This document shows, one piece after another, positions 61,419 through 64,000 of a stretch of DNA of 64,000 bases. Made by a program: the position numbers and the translations under genes. The stretch is from Erodium maritimum. Its lineage: Eukaryota > Streptophyta > Magnoliopsida > Geraniales > Geraniaceae. Positions within the stretch are counted from its first letter, which is position 1. Each line of letters begins with the position of its first letter. The notes beneath the pieces are model-generated. The model had not been told where the DNA came from, did not search any database, and was given only the letters and a program-made list of their open reading frames with translations. Where the stretch lies: positions 66,236,617 to 66,300,616 of the forward strand of contig OY997588.1 in NCBI GenBank assembly GCA_963921825.1. The letters run 5' to 3'.

Positions 61419-63042
61419 TGTTAGTCTTAGTGCCCGTAGTTCAATCCTAAATGTCCAAATGTATATATCATCGTTAGCAATAAAATTAAAGCGGCTTTAT
61501 ATTACTTATGTGTTGGAGTAATATATCGATGTGTGCTCTGATCTATGCCCACCATGCGAATAGAACCATAGATCGAGATAGATCACACTCGATGGGTCCC
61601 TAGTCAACAAAGCTTCACTAGAAGCGACTAGTATGAAAGATGGCTCTTTATGGCTTACGTTCTGTTAGTCATTGGAATGGGATTCCGGAGTCTGATCATA
61701 GATATCATGTGGGACATGATATTGGACGACCCGCCCGGAATATGTGTCATAGATTAAGTCATGAACATATTCAGTTTTGTAGCTTGTTATGTATCCTTAG
61801 ACCAAGGAGTCTTTGTGATCGCTATGTAGTCAACAACTGAGTTTGACCTGAGCCTAACGTTGTCCGTAACAGGGCTTCCATAACGGCCAGGATTGGCTTG
61901 GGGACGGGCTACATGAGTGACACGAAAGACGGCTAAGGGATTTATCCCTCGTACTAAGGTATGGGAAAGATATCGGTTCTCGGCCGCTTGATCGAGAGTG
62001 AATGGAAGAATAGCATGGCCATGCACATGATACTGGATATCATATCTTCAGTCATCTCACATATCAAGGAACGGTGATTGAGAATAATAAGGATGACGGC
62101 TCTATGCCTTATCTCAATCAGGATATCGGAGATAAAAATATAATGACAGGGACAACGGAAAGGTTAGAATCGACAGGGTCGATTCATTATGTAGTGTCAG
62201 GCAATACTAAAGTCTCGTTAGTTACCACTTAAATAGGATCAAGTAAAATGGGATTTTACGTTGATCTATGGACATGCATAAACCTAAGGGTCACACCGAA
62301 GGATGAAACTCATTGACACATTTATGGAGAATGGCCAAAAGGGAGTTGTCTCGGGACATGACCAAAACTGGGTTTTGGGTCATGTGCCCGTAAGTGAATA
62401 GGACTTTACGGATCGAGACAAGGCTTGGAGTCTTGGGATTGATCGCGTCGGATAATGTTGGACATTTCCGGAATGGAAGGCATGGAGGCGATGAGCGAAT
62501 CACGGGACCTCGTTGGAAATGGTCACGGGCCATGTTCCAAGAGGCCCATGGAACTAATTAATCAAGTCTTGATTAATTAGTATTAAGTAAGCAAGACAAG
62601 GATTAAGGTGTTGGTGATTCACCACCTAACCCAATCTTGTCTTGCCATACTTTGTCCTTTAGTTGGACAAGTATGGGTTTTGTTATGTTTAAGTCATGTT
62701 TTTTCAACATAACAAAGACAAGACAAGAATAGGAAACACATTTTCTCTCCCTCTTCCATGGCCATTTCGGGTTTGGCTAGTTTCCTCCTCCATTTTTGTG
62801 TTCTTGAGTCCTCAAAGAGAAGAACTACGTGGCTTTGATTCCCATGTGGATACGTAGGCGTCTTGGAGACTCAAGCCAATCATTCGTTAACCGGTGTTCT
62901 TGTTTTGGTAAGAGATAGTGCTGAATTTTTCTCTTGTGAATCCATTCTTTGTTAGTTGTTTCATGGTTTTAATCGTCTCTTGGTTTTTATTGATTTTCCG
63001 CTGCGAGTTGGTTCATCTCCAACCCTACCTCGAGACCCAACA
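61419..63042 (+). mobile_element. Copia solo LTR, target duplication AGGAG
   Basis: 1624 bp, TGTTAGTCTTAG to CGAGACCCAACA. AGGAG flanks it at 61414-61418 and 63043-63047. Two small internal deletions (near 62548 and 62657) shorten it; the second removes the left arm of a hairpin. Confidence 0.96.
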
Positions 63043-63047
63043 AGGAG

Positions 63048-64000
63048 GTGGCTGGCCGGAGCTAGGGCCGGCCACCACCATGGTGGCCGAGCCCCATTGG
63101 AACCCTAGGGCCCACGGCCAAGTGGGCCGGGTGGGGCTCACGTGCTCGGGTGATCGGGTTTAGTGTTCGGGAGGTTTAAAACGTTCCCCGGACCATTTAT
63201 CCTTAATCGAATCGAAATTTGGAATTAAATTTGAGAAGTTGTAATTAACGGGTTTTAGAAACTTTAAACGTTAATTAATTGACTCGGAAGTCAGAATTCG
63301 ATTCTGTCAAGTTCATTGGGTTCCTTGAACTATTCTAAGACCGTAGAAACGAAAACGGGGGCTTTTGGAGCCCCGGAAGGCCATTTACAAAACCCGGGCA
63401 GATTCGCCATGTCGGGCGAATCGGGCCTTTACAGGTCCTTTATCGACAATGTCGAGCATTTTGGGAAGTTTGGGAGTGATCGACATTTTCGGGGTTACGT
63501 TTGGGCGTTAAGTTTATTGAATTTCGGTTTATTCCTACTAGTTTAGAAGTGCTTTGAATTTGTGTTCTTTTAGATCGTACCGCGGCTCGTCGGTTGGTTT
63601 TTGGAGGACTTATTCGAGGTAGGGAAAAGTAGCCGGATCTCGGCCCTGACTAGGGAAAGTTAACTGTAGAATTGCATGTGACACGGGGTGTCGTGGGTTA
63701 TTTTGGTTATCGAATATTAGAAAAGCATGTTACGGGAACTTAGCAATTATTGGAAAGGCATGTGACACTTAGTAGTGTCGTAGGAGCAGAGAACTTAGCG
63801 ATATTAGAATTACTGGAGGCATATGACCATGCCCGGAGGTTGTTTGTGAAACTAGTGATCTTAGGACTGTTGGAGGCATTGAGTATGCCGGAGGTTGTTG
63901 TGTATTATTATTGTTGAGTTTTGGGTGGCCTTGAGAGCCCGTGTTATTATTGTTTAGTTTTGGGTGGCCTTGAGAGCCCGTGTTATTATTGTTGAGTTTT
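63048..64000 (+). repeat. Plus-strand gypsy-like LTR, right piece
   Basis: Continues the LTR: GGCCGGAGCTAGGGCCGGCC, then GGCGAATCGGGCC and the GATCGTACC segment, then the short tandem repeats GGGTGGCCTTGAGAGCCCG from 63920. It runs off the window. No gene seen. Confidence 0.65.

Overview
The window is repeat-dense plant DNA, most likely from a eudicot with heterochromatic or pericentromeric character. I base this on Ty1/copia and Ty3/gypsy LTR retrotransposons primed by initiator-Met tRNA, a CACTA transposon, and L1-type LINEs whose ORF1 carries an RNA-recognition motif. I see no intact host gene, no tRNA or rRNA and no CRISPR. Nearly all reading frames belong to broken mobile elements. All calls come from reading the sequence by eye, with no database search.

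Layout. Positions 1-4922 hold the 5' half of a minus-strand copia element (A) with its 5' LTR. Positions 4923-7315 are a copia LTR fragment split by a solo LTR with a 5-bp target duplication. Positions 7316-8086 are a gypsy fragment. Positions 8087-38043 form one old minus-strand copia element (E0) that has taken three insertions. The first is a CACTA transposon (9994-16478) with a perfect GCA duplication, itself holding a LINE-like piece and the end of a second CACTA. The second is a plus-strand copia (P1, 19441-27850). The third is a minus-strand copia (M1, 28071-36530) with a perfect TCTCC duplication, placed inside the E0 5' LTR. P1 and M1 lie tail to tail and make a giant inverted repeat with arms of about 8.4 kb.

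Positions 38044-42135 are the 3' half of another plus-strand copia (P2). Positions 42136-49152 are LINE sequence, split by a solo LTR with duplication TTACA. Positions 49153 to 64000 are degenerate gypsy DNA: minus-strand LTR pieces, a gag and a reverse transcriptase remnant, and plus-strand LTRs rich in minisatellites. Two more copia solo LTRs sit there with duplications TATGG and AGGAG.

The copia family is the most interesting part. Every copy that covers the region lacks the catalytic YVDD box of reverse transcriptase and shares several frameshifts, so the family was probably copied in trans while already dead. Its ~1.69-kb LTR and its leader are packed with short hairpins, many closed by a three-base NGG loop. 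The diverged LTR of element A keeps several of these stems through paired base changes, which suggests selection on structure. The best candidate for something undescribed is therefore a coding-dead retroelement family whose conserved component is a structured LTR and leader.
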